Source: Streptomyces ficellus (lineage in GTDB: Bacteria; Actinomycetota; Actinomycetes; Streptomycetales; Streptomycetaceae). Taken from it: 64,000 bases of DNA. Under the pieces are notes generated by a model, which was given only the letters and a program-made list of their open reading frames with translations, made no database searches and was not told the origin of the DNA. Position 1 is the stretch's first letter. The number at the start of each line of letters is the position of its first letter. This document shows positions 44,568 through 53,244 of this stretch, piece by piece. The position numbers were made by a program, and so were the translations under genes. The DNA lies in NCBI RefSeq assembly GCF_030406405.1, contig NZ_JAUEPL010000002.1:229455-293454 (forward strand), written 5' to 3'.

Positions 44568-45577
44568 TCGCGATCCAGCTGCTGATCGGCTTTCTGACGC
44601 TGGTCGTCAACGCCTTCTTCGTCGGCGCGGAGTTCGCCATGATCTCCGTACGCCGCAGTCAGGTCGAGCCCGAGGCCGAGGCCGGGAACCGGCGGGCGCG
44701 CAGCGTCATCTGGGGCCTGGAGCACGTCTCGGCGCTGCTCGCGGCGGCGCAGCTCGGCATCACGCTGTCCACCCTGGTGCTCGGTGTCGTCGCCGAGCCC
44801 GCCATCGCGCACCTGCTGGAGCCGGTGTTCGACACGATCGGCGTGCCGCACGGCCTGGTGCACCCGATCTCCTTCGTGATCGCGCTCAGCCTGGCGACGT
44901 ACCTGCACATGCTGCTCGGCGAGATGGTGCCGAAGAACATCGCCCTGGCCGAGCCGACGCGCGCGGCACTGCTGCTCGGCCCGCCGCTGGTGACGGTGGC
45001 CCGGACGCTGCGGCCGGTGATCTTCACCATCAACGCGTTCGCCAACGCGCTGCTGAGGCTGCTGCGCGTGGACACCAAGGACCAGGTCTCCGCCACCTTC
45101 TCGGACGACGAGCTGGCGCGGATGGTGAAGGACGCTGGCGACGCGGGTCTCCTTGACGACCGTGCGGCCGAGCGGCTGCACGACGCGCTGGAGCTGGGGC
45201 GCCGTCCGGTGCGCGATGTGGTGATGCCGGTGGAGCGGGTGGTGTACGCCCGGGTCGGCACCACGCCCGAGGAACTGGAGGCGCTGGCCGCCGACTCCGG
45301 GTTCTCGCGCTTCCCGGTGGTCGACTCCACCCGGCGCATCCTCGGCTACCTGCACGTCAAGGACGCGCTGGACGTGACGCCGCGCGACCTGCCGTTCCCG
45401 GTGTCGGCGATGCGGCCGATCGCCCGGGTGCGGGCGGCCACCCCGCTGGACGACGTCCTGACGGCGATGCGGCGCAGCCGTACGCACCTCGCGGCCGTCC
45501 TGGACGAGGACGGCAAGCTGGCCGGCCTGGTCACCATGGAGGACGTGCTGCGGGAGCTGGTGGGCCGGCCGGCCTGA
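44564..45577 (+). CDS. CNNM/CBS-domain membrane protein (second of pair)
   Basis: Paralogue of the upstream gene, 337 residues: CNNM membrane domain (VVNAFFVGAEFAMISVRRSQ, LGITLSTLVLGVVAEPAIAH, HMLLGEMVPKNIALAEP) and two CBS domains (RDVVMPVERVVYARVGTTPE, RRSRTHLAAVLDEDGKLAGL), ending MEDVLRELVGRP. It lacks the CorC_HlyC domain of its partner, an asymmetry common in this tandem arrangement. Likely a heteromeric cation transporter or sensor; the pairing is supported by the 4-base overlap. Confidence 0.93.
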   Translation: MIAIQLLIGFLTLVVNAFFVGAEFAMISVRRSQVEPEAEAGNRRARSVIWGLEHVSALLAAAQLGITLSTLVLGVVAEPAIAHLLEPVFDTIGVPHGLVHPISFVIALSLATYLHMLLGEMVPKNIALAEPTRAALLLGPPLVTVARTLRPVIFTINAFANALLRLLRVDTKDQVSATFSDDELARMVKDAGDAGLLDDRAAERLHDALELGRRPVRDVVMPVERVVYARVGTTPEELEALAADSGFSRFPVVDSTRRILGYLHVKDALDVTPRDLPFPVSAMRPIARVRAATPLDDVLTAMRRSRTHLAAVLDEDGKLAGLVTMEDVLRELVGRPA

Positions 45578-45701
45578 GGCCCTTCTCCCGGCCGCCGGTC
45601 GTCGGCGCCGTACCGCCCGTACCGCCCGTACGCCCGGGGTCGGGAGACCGGTTCGGCGGCGCGGGAGACGTACGGCAGGTACGCGATACGATCCCTCCGC
45701 C

Positions 45702-46481
45702 ATGGAGATGAATGCCACTTACAACAGTTTCGTCGCGGTGGGCGACAGCTTCACCGAGGGGATGTCGGACCTGCTGCCCGACGGCTCCTACCGGGGCTGG
45801 GCCGACCTGCTGGCCGCCCGCCTCGCCGCCCGCTCCCCCGGTTTCCGGTACGCGAACCTCGCCGTACGCGGAAAGCTGATCGGCCAGATCGTCGAGGAGC
45901 AGGTGGACATCGCGGCGGCCATGAAGGCGGACGTGGTGACGCTGGTCGGCGGGCTCAACGACACGCTGCGCCCGAAGTGCGACCTGGGCAGGGTGCGCGG
46001 ACTGCTGGAAGAGGCCGTGGAACGGCTGGCTCCGTCGTGCGGCCGGCTGGTGCTGATGCGCAGCCCAGGCCGCCGCGGGCCGGTCATGGAACGGTTCCGG
46101 CCACGCATGGAGCAGCTCTTCACCTACGTCGACGAACTGGCCGTCCGGCACGGAGCCCTGGTGGTCGACCTGTACGGGGCCGAGGTGCTGGGCGACCCGC
46201 GGCTGTGGGACCTGGACCGGCTGCACCTGACCGGGGAGGGGCACCGGCGGGTGGCCGAGGCGGTGTGGCAGACGCTGGGCCTGGAGGCGGAGGACGACTG
46301 GCGCGCCCCACTGCCCCCGGCCGTGCCCGGGCGCTGGCTGGCCCAGCGGGTGAGCGACGCCCGGTTCGCCCGCCTGCACCTGGGGCCGTGGATCGCGCGG
46401 CGGCTGACCGGCCGGTCCTCGGGCGATGGCCGGCCGGCCAAGCGACCGGAGCTGCTGCCGTACGAGACGCACGTCTCGTAG
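45702..46481 (+). CDS. SGNH/GDSL family hydrolase
   Basis: Esterase/lipase-like protein of 259 residues with the four SGNH blocks: VAVGDSFTEGMSD (catalytic Ser), a Gly block near ANLAVRGKLI, VGGLNDTL (Asn) and WDLDRLHLTGEGH (Asp and His). There is no signal peptide, so it probably acts inside the cell. The substrate is unknown. GTACGCGATACGAT just upstream could contain its -10 element. The gene is followed by purB after 59 bases on the same strand. Confidence 0.9.
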   Translation: MEMNATYNSFVAVGDSFTEGMSDLLPDGSYRGWADLLAARLAARSPGFRYANLAVRGKLIGQIVEEQVDIAAAMKADVVTLVGGLNDTLRPKCDLGRVRGLLEEAVERLAPSCGRLVLMRSPGRRGPVMERFRPRMEQLFTYVDELAVRHGALVVDLYGAEVLGDPRLWDLDRLHLTGEGHRRVAEAVWQTLGLEAEDDWRAPLPPAVPGRWLAQRVSDARFARLHLGPWIARRLTGRSSGDGRPAKRPELLPYETHVS

Positions 46482-46526
46482 CAAGCGACAACCGGGGCCG
46501 TGGCGCTGGCCTGCACAAACCGACAG

Positions 46527-46541
46527 TAGAATCTGGTCACG
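46527..46541 (+). promoter_or_regulatory. Candidate -10 element giving a leaderless purB transcript
   Basis: TAGAAT (46527-46532, five of six matches to TATAAT) lies 8 bases before the purB GTG. A transcript starting at the normal distance from it would begin at or within a base or two of 46541. There is no ribosome-binding site before the GTG, consistent with leaderless translation. The -35 region is weak. Confidence 0.5.
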
Positions 46542-47983
46542 TGACTGCTCAGACTGCGAAGCCCCGCATCCCCAACGTTCTGGCCGGCCGCTACGCCTCC
46601 GCGGAGCTCGCCGTCCTCTGGTCTCCCGAGCAGAAGGTGAAGCTGGAGCGCCGGCTGTGGCTCGCCGTCCTGCGCGCCCAGAAGGACCTCGGCATCGAGG
46701 TGCCGGACGCGGCGCTCGCCGACTACGAGCGGGTGCTCGACCAGGTCGACCTGGCGTCGATCGCCGAGCGCGAGAAGGTGACGCGTCATGACGTGAAGGC
46801 GCGGATCGAGGAGTTCAACGCGCTCGCCGGCCACGAGCAGGTCCACAAGGGCATGACCTCCCGCGACCTCACCGAGAACGTCGAGCAGTTGCAGATCCGG
46901 CTCTCGCTGGAGCTGATGCGCGACCGTACGGTGGCGGTGCTGGCCCGGCTCGGGAAGCTGGCCGCCGAGCACGCCGAGCTGGTGATGGCGGGGCGCTCGC
47001 ACAATGTGGCCGCGCAGGCCACGACGCTGGGCAAGCGCTTCGCGACCGCGGCCGACGAGCTGCTGGTGGCCTACGCGCGGGTGGAGGAGCTGCTCGGCCG
47101 CTACCCGCTGCGCGGGATCAAGGGTCCGGTCGGCACGGCCCAGGACATGCTGGACCTGCTGGGCGGGGACGCGGCGAAGCTCGCGGAGCTGGAGCAGCGG
47201 ATCGCCGCTCACCTGGGCTTCGCCCACGCCTTCACCTCGGTGGGCCAGGTCTACCCGCGCTCGCTCGACTACGAGGTCGTGACCGCGCTGGTGCAGCTGG
47301 CGGCCGCGCCGTCGTCGCTGGCGAAGACGGTCCGGCTGATGGCCGGCCACGAGCTGGTCACCGAGGGGTTCAAGCCGGGCCAGGTCGGCTCGTCGGCGAT
47401 GCCGCACAAGATGAACACCCGCTCCTGCGAGCGCGTCAACGGCCTGATGGTCATCCTGCGCGGCTACGCGTCGATGACCGGGGAGCTGGCGGGCGACCAG
47501 TGGAACGAGGGTGACGTGTCCTGCTCGGTGGTGCGCCGGGTGGCGCTGCCGGACGCGTTCTTCGCGCTCGACGGCCTGCTGGAGACGTTCCTGACCGTGC
47601 TGGACGAGTTCGGCGCCTTCCCGGCGGTCATCGCCCGGGAGCTGGACCGCTACCTTCCCTTCCTGGCCACGACGAAGGTCCTCATGGCGTCCGTACGCGC
47701 CGGGGTGGGCCGCGAGGTGGCGCACGAGGCCATCAAGGAGAACGCCGTCGCGTCGGCGCTGGCCATGCGGGAGCGGGGCGCCGAGCGCAACGAGCTGCTG
47801 GACAAGCTCGCCGCCGACGAGCGCATCCCCCTGGACCGGGCCCAGCTGGACGCGGCGATGGCGGACAAGCTGGCGTTCACGGGTGCGGCCGCCGACCAGG
47901 TCGGCGTGGTGATCTCCCGGATCGAGGAGATCGCCAAGCAGCACCCGCGGGCAGCCGGTTACACGCCCGGTGCGATCCTCTGA
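46541..47983 (+). CDS. purB: Adenylosuccinate lyase
   Basis: Purine biosynthesis enzyme of the fumarase/aspartase superfamily, 480 residues. It releases fumarate from SAICAR and from adenylosuccinate. It has the signature GSSAMPHKMNTRSCERVNGL, the active-site His region HKGMTSRDLTENVEQLQIR and MAGRSHNVAAQATTLGKRF. The GTG start gives TAQTAKPRIPNVLAGRYAS, the expected N-terminus. No ribosome-binding site is visible and a -10-like TAGAAT sits 8 bases upstream, so the mRNA may be leaderless. The mug-like gene follows after 20 bases. Confidence 0.96.
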   Translation: MTAQTAKPRIPNVLAGRYASAELAVLWSPEQKVKLERRLWLAVLRAQKDLGIEVPDAALADYERVLDQVDLASIAEREKVTRHDVKARIEEFNALAGHEQVHKGMTSRDLTENVEQLQIRLSLELMRDRTVAVLARLGKLAAEHAELVMAGRSHNVAAQATTLGKRFATAADELLVAYARVEELLGRYPLRGIKGPVGTAQDMLDLLGGDAAKLAELEQRIAAHLGFAHAFTSVGQVYPRSLDYEVVTALVQLAAAPSSLAKTVRLMAGHELVTEGFKPGQVGSSAMPHKMNTRSCERVNGLMVILRGYASMTGELAGDQWNEGDVSCSVVRRVALPDAFFALDGLLETFLTVLDEFGAFPAVIARELDRYLPFLATTKVLMASVRAGVGREVAHEAIKENAVASALAMRERGAERNELLDKLAADERIPLDRAQLDAAMADKLAFTGAAADQVGVVISRIEEIAKQHPRAAGYTPGAIL

Positions 47984-48003
47984 TCTTGGGGCACACGACC
48001 CGT

Positions 48004-48546
48004 ATGACCCCTGAGGAACTCCAAGCCGCTCGCGACCGCGTCGTCCCGGATGTGATCGCAGGCGGCTTGTCCGTGCTGTTCTGCGGCATCAACCCGGGCC
48101 TGATGTCGGCGGCGACGGGCCACCACTTCGCCCGGCCCGGCAACCGCTTCTGGCCCGTGCTGCACCGCTCCGGCTTCACCCCGCGCCAGTTGCGGCCCTC
48201 CGAGCAGGACGAGCTCCTGTCGTACGGGCTGGGCATCACCAACGTGGTGGCGCGGGCGAGCGCGCGGGCGGACGAGCTCAGCGACGAGGAGCTGCGCGAG
48301 GGCGGCCGGCTGCTGGCCCTCAAGGTGGAACGGCTGCGGCCGCGCTGGCTGGCGGTGGCGGGTGTCACCGCGTACCGCGCGGCCTTCCACGACCCCAAGG
48401 CCCGGATAGGCCCGCAGGACCGTGTGATCGGCGACACCCGGATCTGGGCCCTGCCCAACCCCAGCGGGCTGAACGCCCATTGGACGGTGCAGACGATGGC
48501 GGAGGAGTTCGCCCGGCTGCGCGAGGCGGCGCAGGAGGAACCCTAG
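48004..48546 (+). CDS. mug: G/U mismatch-specific uracil-DNA glycosylase
   Basis: Base-excision repair enzyme of the MUG/TDG family, 180 residues. It removes uracil or thymine opposite guanine, an important activity in a very GC-rich genome exposed to cytosine deamination. The two motifs are LFCGINPGLMSAATGHHFAR (catalytic Asn in GINPG) and ALPNPSGLNAHW. The ATG at 48004 is chosen; a TTG at 47986 is possible. It lies 20 bases after purB on the same strand and its stop overlaps the convergent gene at 48543. Confidence 0.92.
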   Translation: MTPEELQAARDRVVPDVIAGGLSVLFCGINPGLMSAATGHHFARPGNRFWPVLHRSGFTPRQLRPSEQDELLSYGLGITNVVARASARADELSDEELREGGRLLALKVERLRPRWLAVAGVTAYRAAFHDPKARIGPQDRVIGDTRIWALPNPSGLNAHWTVQTMAEEFARLREAAQEEP

Positions 48547-48980
48547 GGCGGGTCTATCTCCGTGACGGCGGCGACCAGCTGGAAGGGCAGCTCTTTGTCC
48601 CACTGCGAGACGCCCAGGGCTATCCAGTGCCCGTCCACCCGCCAGAGGTGGACGTCGGGGACGGACTGGCTCAGCGCGCCCCACGGGGCGGGTATCTCCT
48701 CACCCGCCATGCCCCGGTCGAACACCGACCACAGGCTGAAGACCTGCGGTTCACCCCAGCGGGCCGACAGGAGCGTCGCCAGCGCGTCGCGCTCCGCCTC
48801 GTACTGGTCCTCCATGATGTGGTGCCGCGTGCCGTCGTCGTCCCAGAAGTCCTCGCTCGTGGAGAGTTCCGCGATGTGGTAGCCCGGACCGCTGTCGCCC
48901 ACATCGGATCTGCCGCGCTCGCCGGGGAAGGGACGCGAGCGCAGCAGGTCGATGGTCGCCAGATGCCGTGCGGTGGTCAT
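48543..48980 (-). CDS. Hypothetical protein, 145 residues
   Basis: I do not recognise the family. The protein is acidic and soluble, with Trp- and Asp-rich patches (TSEDFWDDDGTRHHIMEDQY, FSLWSVFDRGMAG, VDGHWIALGVSQWDKELPFQ) and no signal or membrane segment. The order of strands and tryptophans resembles small actinobacterial proteins of unknown function. The ATG at 48980 gives MTTARHLATIDLLRSRPFPG; longer upstream frames are not credible. It is tail-to-tail with mug, sharing 4 bases. Confidence 0.7.
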   Translation of the reverse strand: MTTARHLATIDLLRSRPFPGERGRSDVGDSGPGYHIAELSTSEDFWDDDGTRHHIMEDQYEAERDALATLLSARWGEPQVFSLWSVFDRGMAGEEIPAPWGALSQSVPDVHLWRVDGHWIALGVSQWDKELPFQLVAAVTEIDPP

Positions 48981-49214
48981 GGCTCCAGTAAAGCCCGCAC
49001 CACTGACAATTGGCGTTCCGTCAGGAGAGCGCGGCTCGTGACGCGGCCCGGCGCCCGACCAGGAACCAGCCCGTCGGCGGCGTGGCCCGGGCTGCGGAGC
49101 GGCACTCTCGCCGGCTGGTGACGAAGCGGCGGGGCGGGGGTCTGGCGGTCGCCGGTGGTCCAGCCGTTGAGTACCATCCGGCAGACACACGCTCGCGACC
49201 TGGGAGGACACACC

Positions 49215-50372
49215 GTGGGGCGGCTGACCGGCGGGGATCCCTCGCTGTTGCGGCGGATCAATTCCGCGGTGGTACTCCATGCCCTGCGGGGCGCCGACGC
49301 GCGCACCCTCACGGACCTGACCCGGATCACGGGGCTGTCGCGGCCCACTGTCGAGGGCGTGATCGAGGGGCTCATCGGCACGGGTCTGGTGGTCGAGGCG
49401 GCGCCCGAGGAGGGTGAGGCGCGGCGGCAGGGGCGGCCCGCGCGGCGGTTCCGGTTCCGGGCGGAGGCCGGGCATCTGCTGGGCATCGAGATCGGGCCGC
49501 GCCGGGTGGCCGCGCTGATGTCGGGGCTCGACGGGCGGATCATCGGCGCCGGTTCGCGGGAGGTGTCGGAGACGGCGTCGGCGGACGAGCGGCTGGAGCG
49601 GGTACGGGCGGTCGTCGCCGACGTGCTGCGGCGGACCGGTGTGGCGCGCGGCAGCCTGCGGGCGGTCGGCGTCGGCACGCCCGGCATCGTGGAGGCGGAC
49701 GGCACGATCCGGCTCGGTACGGCGTTGCCCGGCTGGACCGGGCTGGCGCTGGGCGAGCGGCTGCGGCGGTCGTTCCGGTGCCCGGTGCTGGTCGAGAACG
49801 ACGCGAACGCGGCGGCCGTGGCCGAGCAGTGGAAGGGTGCCGCGACCGACTCGGACGACATCGTCTTCGTACTGGCCGGGCTGAGTCCGGGCGCCGGGTC
49901 GCTGATCGGGGGGCGGCTGCACCGGGGGTTCGGCGGGGCGGCCGGGGAGATCGGCGCGCTGCACCTGCTGGGGCAGGGCGCGACGCCGGAGACGCTGCTG
50001 TCGACCACGGACGAGCCGCTGACCCCGCTGGACGAGCAGGCGGTGGCGGAGGTGTTCGCGCTGGCGCGGGAGGGGGACGCGCGGGCCCGGGCGGCGGTGG
50101 ACCGGTTCCTTCAGCGCCTTGTGCACGATGTGGCGGCGCTGGTGCTGGCGCTCGATCCGGAGCTGGTGGTGGTCGGTGGCTGGGCGGCCGGCCTGGACGG
50201 CGTACTGCAGCCGCTGCGGGACGAGCTGGAGCGGTTCTGTCTGCGGCCGCCGCGGGTGGCGCTGTCGCTGCTGGGCGAGGCCGCCGTGGCGACGGGCGCG
50301 CTGCGGCTGGCGCTCGACCATGTGGAGGAGCAGTTGTTCGCGGTCGAGACCACGGTGACGGCCCGCCGCTGA
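49215..50372 (+). CDS. ROK family transcriptional regulator
   Basis: Protein of 385 residues with an N-terminal winged helix (TDLTRITGLSRPTVEGVIEG) and a C-terminal sugar-kinase-like ROK domain (LLGIEIGPRRVAALMSGLDG, GVGTPGIVEADGTIRLGTAL, VENDANAAAVAEQWKGA). Such regulators respond to sugars or sugar phosphates. The usual zinc site (His plus CxCGxxGC) is missing: the region reads GEIGALHLLGQGATPETLL with no Cys. GGGAGGA lies 6 bases before the GTG. No sugar genes are adjacent; its target may be elsewhere. Confidence 0.9.
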   Translation: MGRLTGGDPSLLRRINSAVVLHALRGADARTLTDLTRITGLSRPTVEGVIEGLIGTGLVVEAAPEEGEARRQGRPARRFRFRAEAGHLLGIEIGPRRVAALMSGLDGRIIGAGSREVSETASADERLERVRAVVADVLRRTGVARGSLRAVGVGTPGIVEADGTIRLGTALPGWTGLALGERLRRSFRCPVLVENDANAAAVAEQWKGAATDSDDIVFVLAGLSPGAGSLIGGRLHRGFGGAAGEIGALHLLGQGATPETLLSTTDEPLTPLDEQAVAEVFALAREGDARARAAVDRFLQRLVHDVAALVLALDPELVVVGGWAAGLDGVLQPLRDELERFCLRPPRVALSLLGEAAVATGALRLALDHVEEQLFAVETTVTARR

Positions 50373-50400
50373 GCGACGGGCCGTGGCACGGTCGTGAGGG

Positions 50401-51147
50401 TCAGGACGCGATTTGGAGGTCCCCCGCGCCACCGAAGGTGAGCCGGCAGGTGTCGGCGCGGTAGGTGGCGACGCAGACCGCCGCTGTACGGCCGCCGGAG
50501 AAGTAGCGGGTGGTGACGACGAGGACCGGGGCGCCGGGCAGCCGGTCGAGCTCCTTGGCGTCGTCCGCGCGGGCGGAGCCCAGCTCCACGGCGCGGTCCT
50601 GGCCCTCCAGGGTGAGCCGTCGCAACTCCCGCAGCACCGCGCGGGCGCGGGCCGCGCCGGAGGGGGCGTCGATGGCGGTGAGGTCCGGCACGGAGCCCGC
50701 GGGGACGTACAGCTGCTCGGCGGCGACGGCCTGGCCGTTCGTCACCCGCAGGCGGCGCAGGGTGTGCACCGGCTCGGCGGCTTCCGTGTCGACATCGAGG
50801 AGGCGCGCCACGGCGGCGGGCGGCGCGGCGGCCGTGCAGTCGACGGACTCCCAGGTGTCCTCGCCGGCGCCGGGCCACTGGGCTTGCGTGGTGGAGACGT
50901 CCACGCCCATACGGGGCGGGGCGACGGTGGTGCCGACGCCGCGCCGGCGCTGCAACCGGCCTTCCAGTTCCAGCTGTTCGAGCGCCTGCCGGAGCGTGGC
51001 GCGGGCGACGCCGAAACGGGCGGCCAGTTCACGCTCGTTGGGCAGGATCTCCCCCACGGAGAAATCCGTGTCGAGTGCTTCGCCGATCACGGTCTTGAGG
51101 TGCCAGTACTTGGGCTCCGGCACCGATTCCAGCTGCGTGGTCCCCAC
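50401..51147 (-). CDS. GntR family regulator with UTRA domain
   Basis: Regulator of 248 residues with an N-terminal GntR winged helix (PNERELAARFGVARATLRQA, LEQLELEGRLQRRRGVGT) and a C-terminal UTRA effector domain (VHTLRRLRVTNGQAVAAEQL, PVLVVTTRYFSGGRTAAVCV). This is the DasR/NagR-like subfamily, often sensing phosphorylated sugars. The GTG at 51147 has GGAGG 6 bases upstream. A DasR-style palindrome, TTGGTC-AA-GACCAA, lies 99 bases upstream and is a candidate autoregulatory site. It is divergent from phoD. Confidence 0.9.
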   Translation of the reverse strand: MGTTQLESVPEPKYWHLKTVIGEALDTDFSVGEILPNERELAARFGVARATLRQALEQLELEGRLQRRRGVGTTVAPPRMGVDVSTTQAQWPGAGEDTWESVDCTAAAPPAAVARLLDVDTEAAEPVHTLRRLRVTNGQAVAAEQLYVPAGSVPDLTAIDAPSGAARARAVLRELRRLTLEGQDRAVELGSARADDAKELDRLPGAPVLVVTTRYFSGGRTAAVCVATYRADTCRLTFGGAGDLQIAS

Positions 51148-51245
51148 CCTGATCCTCCGCAATCGCCGGGATTCCGGCGGCTTTCCGTGCCTTGTTTATT
51201 AAAGGTTCCTGCACTATCCCTGCGACCATAAGGCGGCTCACCCCC

Positions 51246-51259
51246 TTGGTCAAGACCAA
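51246..51259. promoter_or_regulatory. Candidate GntR/UTRA operator (DasR-site-like palindrome)
   Basis: TTGGTC-AA-GACCAA, a perfect 6-base inverted repeat. UTRA-type GntR regulators such as DasR bind sites centred on TGGTCTAGACCA; this differs only at the centre. It lies 99 bases before the start of the GntR-family gene. The regulator-site link is inference. Confidence 0.6.
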
Positions 51260-51469
51260 TGCCCGGGTGCGGGCGCGGTACGGACACGGGGTGTGGGGAT
51301 TTCTCAGCCACACCCCTCGTCGTGTCCAGCAGGTCACGCCTCTTGAACTCCCGGCCGCCGCACGGCGATGGTGACGGACAGCACCTCCACGACGGTGCCA
51401 GGACAGGGAGCGTGCCCGGGCAGGGCGACCGGTCGGTGGCCGCGTGCGTCCTCGCCTCGTCCGTGGAGT

Positions 51470-51491
51470 GTTCACGCGCGGTTCCCGTGCC
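51470..51491 (+). promoter_or_regulatory. Candidate PHO box upstream of phoD
   Basis: Two adjacent 11-base direct repeats, GTTCACGCGCG and GTTCCCGTGCC, matching the Streptomyces PhoP direct-repeat unit (GTTCACC plus four variable bases). They end 70 bases before the phoD start, a suitable distance for activation under phosphate limitation. Confidence 0.6.
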
Positions 51492-51561
51492 CGCCTCCAC
51501 CGCCCGCTAGGCATGCCACGACACCTCGTACCGCCCTCGTACAGCCACTGGAGGCGCACCC

Positions 51562-53130
51562 ATGTCCCACCACCCGAGTCCGTCGCCCGGCCGCCGTACG
51601 GTGCTGCGCGCGTCGGCGGCACTGTCGCTCGGCGCGGCCGGAGGCCTGACGGCGGCCACCGCCCCCGCGCTGGCCCGTTCCGGTCGGCCGCGGGCCGCCT
51701 GGGGCGTGCAGGTGGGCGACGTCACCTCGTCGTCCGGGCTCGTGTGGGTACGGTCGGACCGGCCGGCCCGCATGATCGTGGAGACGGCGGCCACCGAGTC
51801 GTTCCGCAACGCCCGCCGCCGGCACGGTCCGCTGCTCGGCCCCGGTACGGACTTCACCGGGACGACCCCGCTGCGCGGTCTGCCGCCGGGCGAGCAGATC
51901 CACTACCGGGTCACGCTCGCCGATCCGGACGACCCGCGGCGTACCGCCGAACCGGTCCGGGGAACGTTTCGCACCGCGCCCGCCCGGCGCGGGGACGGGG
52001 TGCGGTTCCTGTGGTCCGGCGACATCGCGGGGCAGGGCTGGGGCATCAACCCGGACATCGGCGGTATGCGCGCGTACGAGGAGATGCGCCGCCTGGACCC
52101 GGACTTCTTCCTGTGCAGCGGTGACACGGTCTACGCCGACGGGGTGATCGAGCCGGCGGTGCCGCTGCCCGACGGGCGCGTCTGGCGCAATGTCACGACC
52201 CCGGAGAAGTCGAAGGTCGCCGAGACCCTCGACGAGTACCGGGGCAACTTCCGGTACAACCTCCTCGACCACAACGTCCGCGCCTTCAACGCACAGGTCC
52301 CCTCCGTCGTGCAGTGGGACGACCACGAGGTGCGCAACAACTGGTACCCGGGCCAGATCCTGGACGACCCGCGCTATACGGAGAAGGACGTCGACGTCCT
52401 CGCGGCCCGCGCGCTCCAGGCCTTCGGCGAGTACGTCCCGGTGTCGACGCTCCGCGAGGGCCGCATGCACCGGGTGGTGCGCTACGGGCCGCTGCTGGAC
52501 GTGTTCGTCCTCGACATGCGCACCTACCGCAACGCCAACTCGCCCGGCAGGCAGACCGATGACGCCACCGGCATCCTGGGCGCCGAGCAACTCGCCTGGC
52601 TGAAGCGGGAGCTGTCCCGCTCCCGCGCGGTATGGAAGGTGCTCGCCGCCGACATGCCGCTGGGGCTGGTCGTGCCGGACGGGGCGACGAACTTCGAGGC
52701 GGTGGCGCAGGGCGACCCGGGGGCCCCGCTCGGCCGTGAGCTCCAGATCGCCGAGCTCCTGCGGTTCATCAAGCACCGCCGGATCACCGGCACCCTGTGG
52801 CTCACCGCGGACGTGCACTACACATCGGCCCAGCACTACGCGCCGGAGCGGGCGGCGTTCAAGGACTTCGCACCGTTCTGGGAGTTCGTCTCGGGGCCGC
52901 TGGCCGCGGGGGGCTTCCCGGCGAACGCCCTCGACGCCACCTTCGGCCCGCGGCGGGTCTTCGTCCGTGCGCCGGAGCGCGGGAACGTTTCGCCGATGGA
53001 GTGGCCGCAGCACTTCGGCGAGGTCGACATCGACGGCGGCAGCGGGGAGTTGACCGTACGGCTGCGCGCGGACGACGGGGCGACGCTGTTCACCCGTACG
53101 CTCCAGCCGGGCCGCGTCGGCCAGGAGTGA
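51562..53130 (+). CDS. phoD: Secreted alkaline phosphatase PhoD
   Basis: PhoD-family phosphodiesterase/phosphomonoesterase, 522 residues. A twin-arginine signal (GRRTVLRASAALSLGAAGGL) directs export of the folded enzyme. After an N-terminal beta domain the metallophosphatase core shows FLWSGDIAGQGWG, FFLCSGDTVYADG, VVQWDDHEVRNNW and LWLTADVHYTSAQHY, which supply the iron and calcium ligands. The extracellular enzyme releases phosphate from phosphoesters such as teichoic acids. A PHO-box-like repeat upstream suggests PhoR-PhoP control. No ribosome-binding site stronger than GGAGGCG is seen. Confidence 0.94.
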   Translation: MSHHPSPSPGRRTVLRASAALSLGAAGGLTAATAPALARSGRPRAAWGVQVGDVTSSSGLVWVRSDRPARMIVETAATESFRNARRRHGPLLGPGTDFTGTTPLRGLPPGEQIHYRVTLADPDDPRRTAEPVRGTFRTAPARRGDGVRFLWSGDIAGQGWGINPDIGGMRAYEEMRRLDPDFFLCSGDTVYADGVIEPAVPLPDGRVWRNVTTPEKSKVAETLDEYRGNFRYNLLDHNVRAFNAQVPSVVQWDDHEVRNNWYPGQILDDPRYTEKDVDVLAARALQAFGEYVPVSTLREGRMHRVVRYGPLLDVFVLDMRTYRNANSPGRQTDDATGILGAEQLAWLKRELSRSRAVWKVLAADMPLGLVVPDGATNFEAVAQGDPGAPLGRELQIAELLRFIKHRRITGTLWLTADVHYTSAQHYAPERAAFKDFAPFWEFVSGPLAAGGFPANALDATFGPRRVFVRAPERGNVSPMEWPQHFGEVDIDGGSGELTVRLRADDGATLFTRTLQPGRVGQE

Positions 53131-53244
53131 TACGGGCCAGCAGTAAAACTAGACAAATCAAGAACTAAACGACCAGATGCTCGCTTAACCCATCAGTCAC
53201 AAAGCGTTCGTGATCACGCAACACCGCTGGGTCACAGTGATGCC

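Larger units (their letters stand above)
51148..51561. other. Divergent regulatory region between GntR regulator and phoD
   Basis: About 410 bases without a gene. It has an AT-rich stretch (TTGTTTATTAAAGG, 51192-51205) probably holding the gntR promoter, the palindrome at 51246-51259 and the PHO-box-like repeats at 51470-51491. The open frames across it are shadows. Confidence 0.6.

Noticed and set aside
48981..50432. N-terminal extension of the 145-residue minus-strand gene
   Set aside because: The extension is antisense to the ROK regulator and is His/Arg/Pro low complexity; the ATG at 48980 gives a plausible globular protein.
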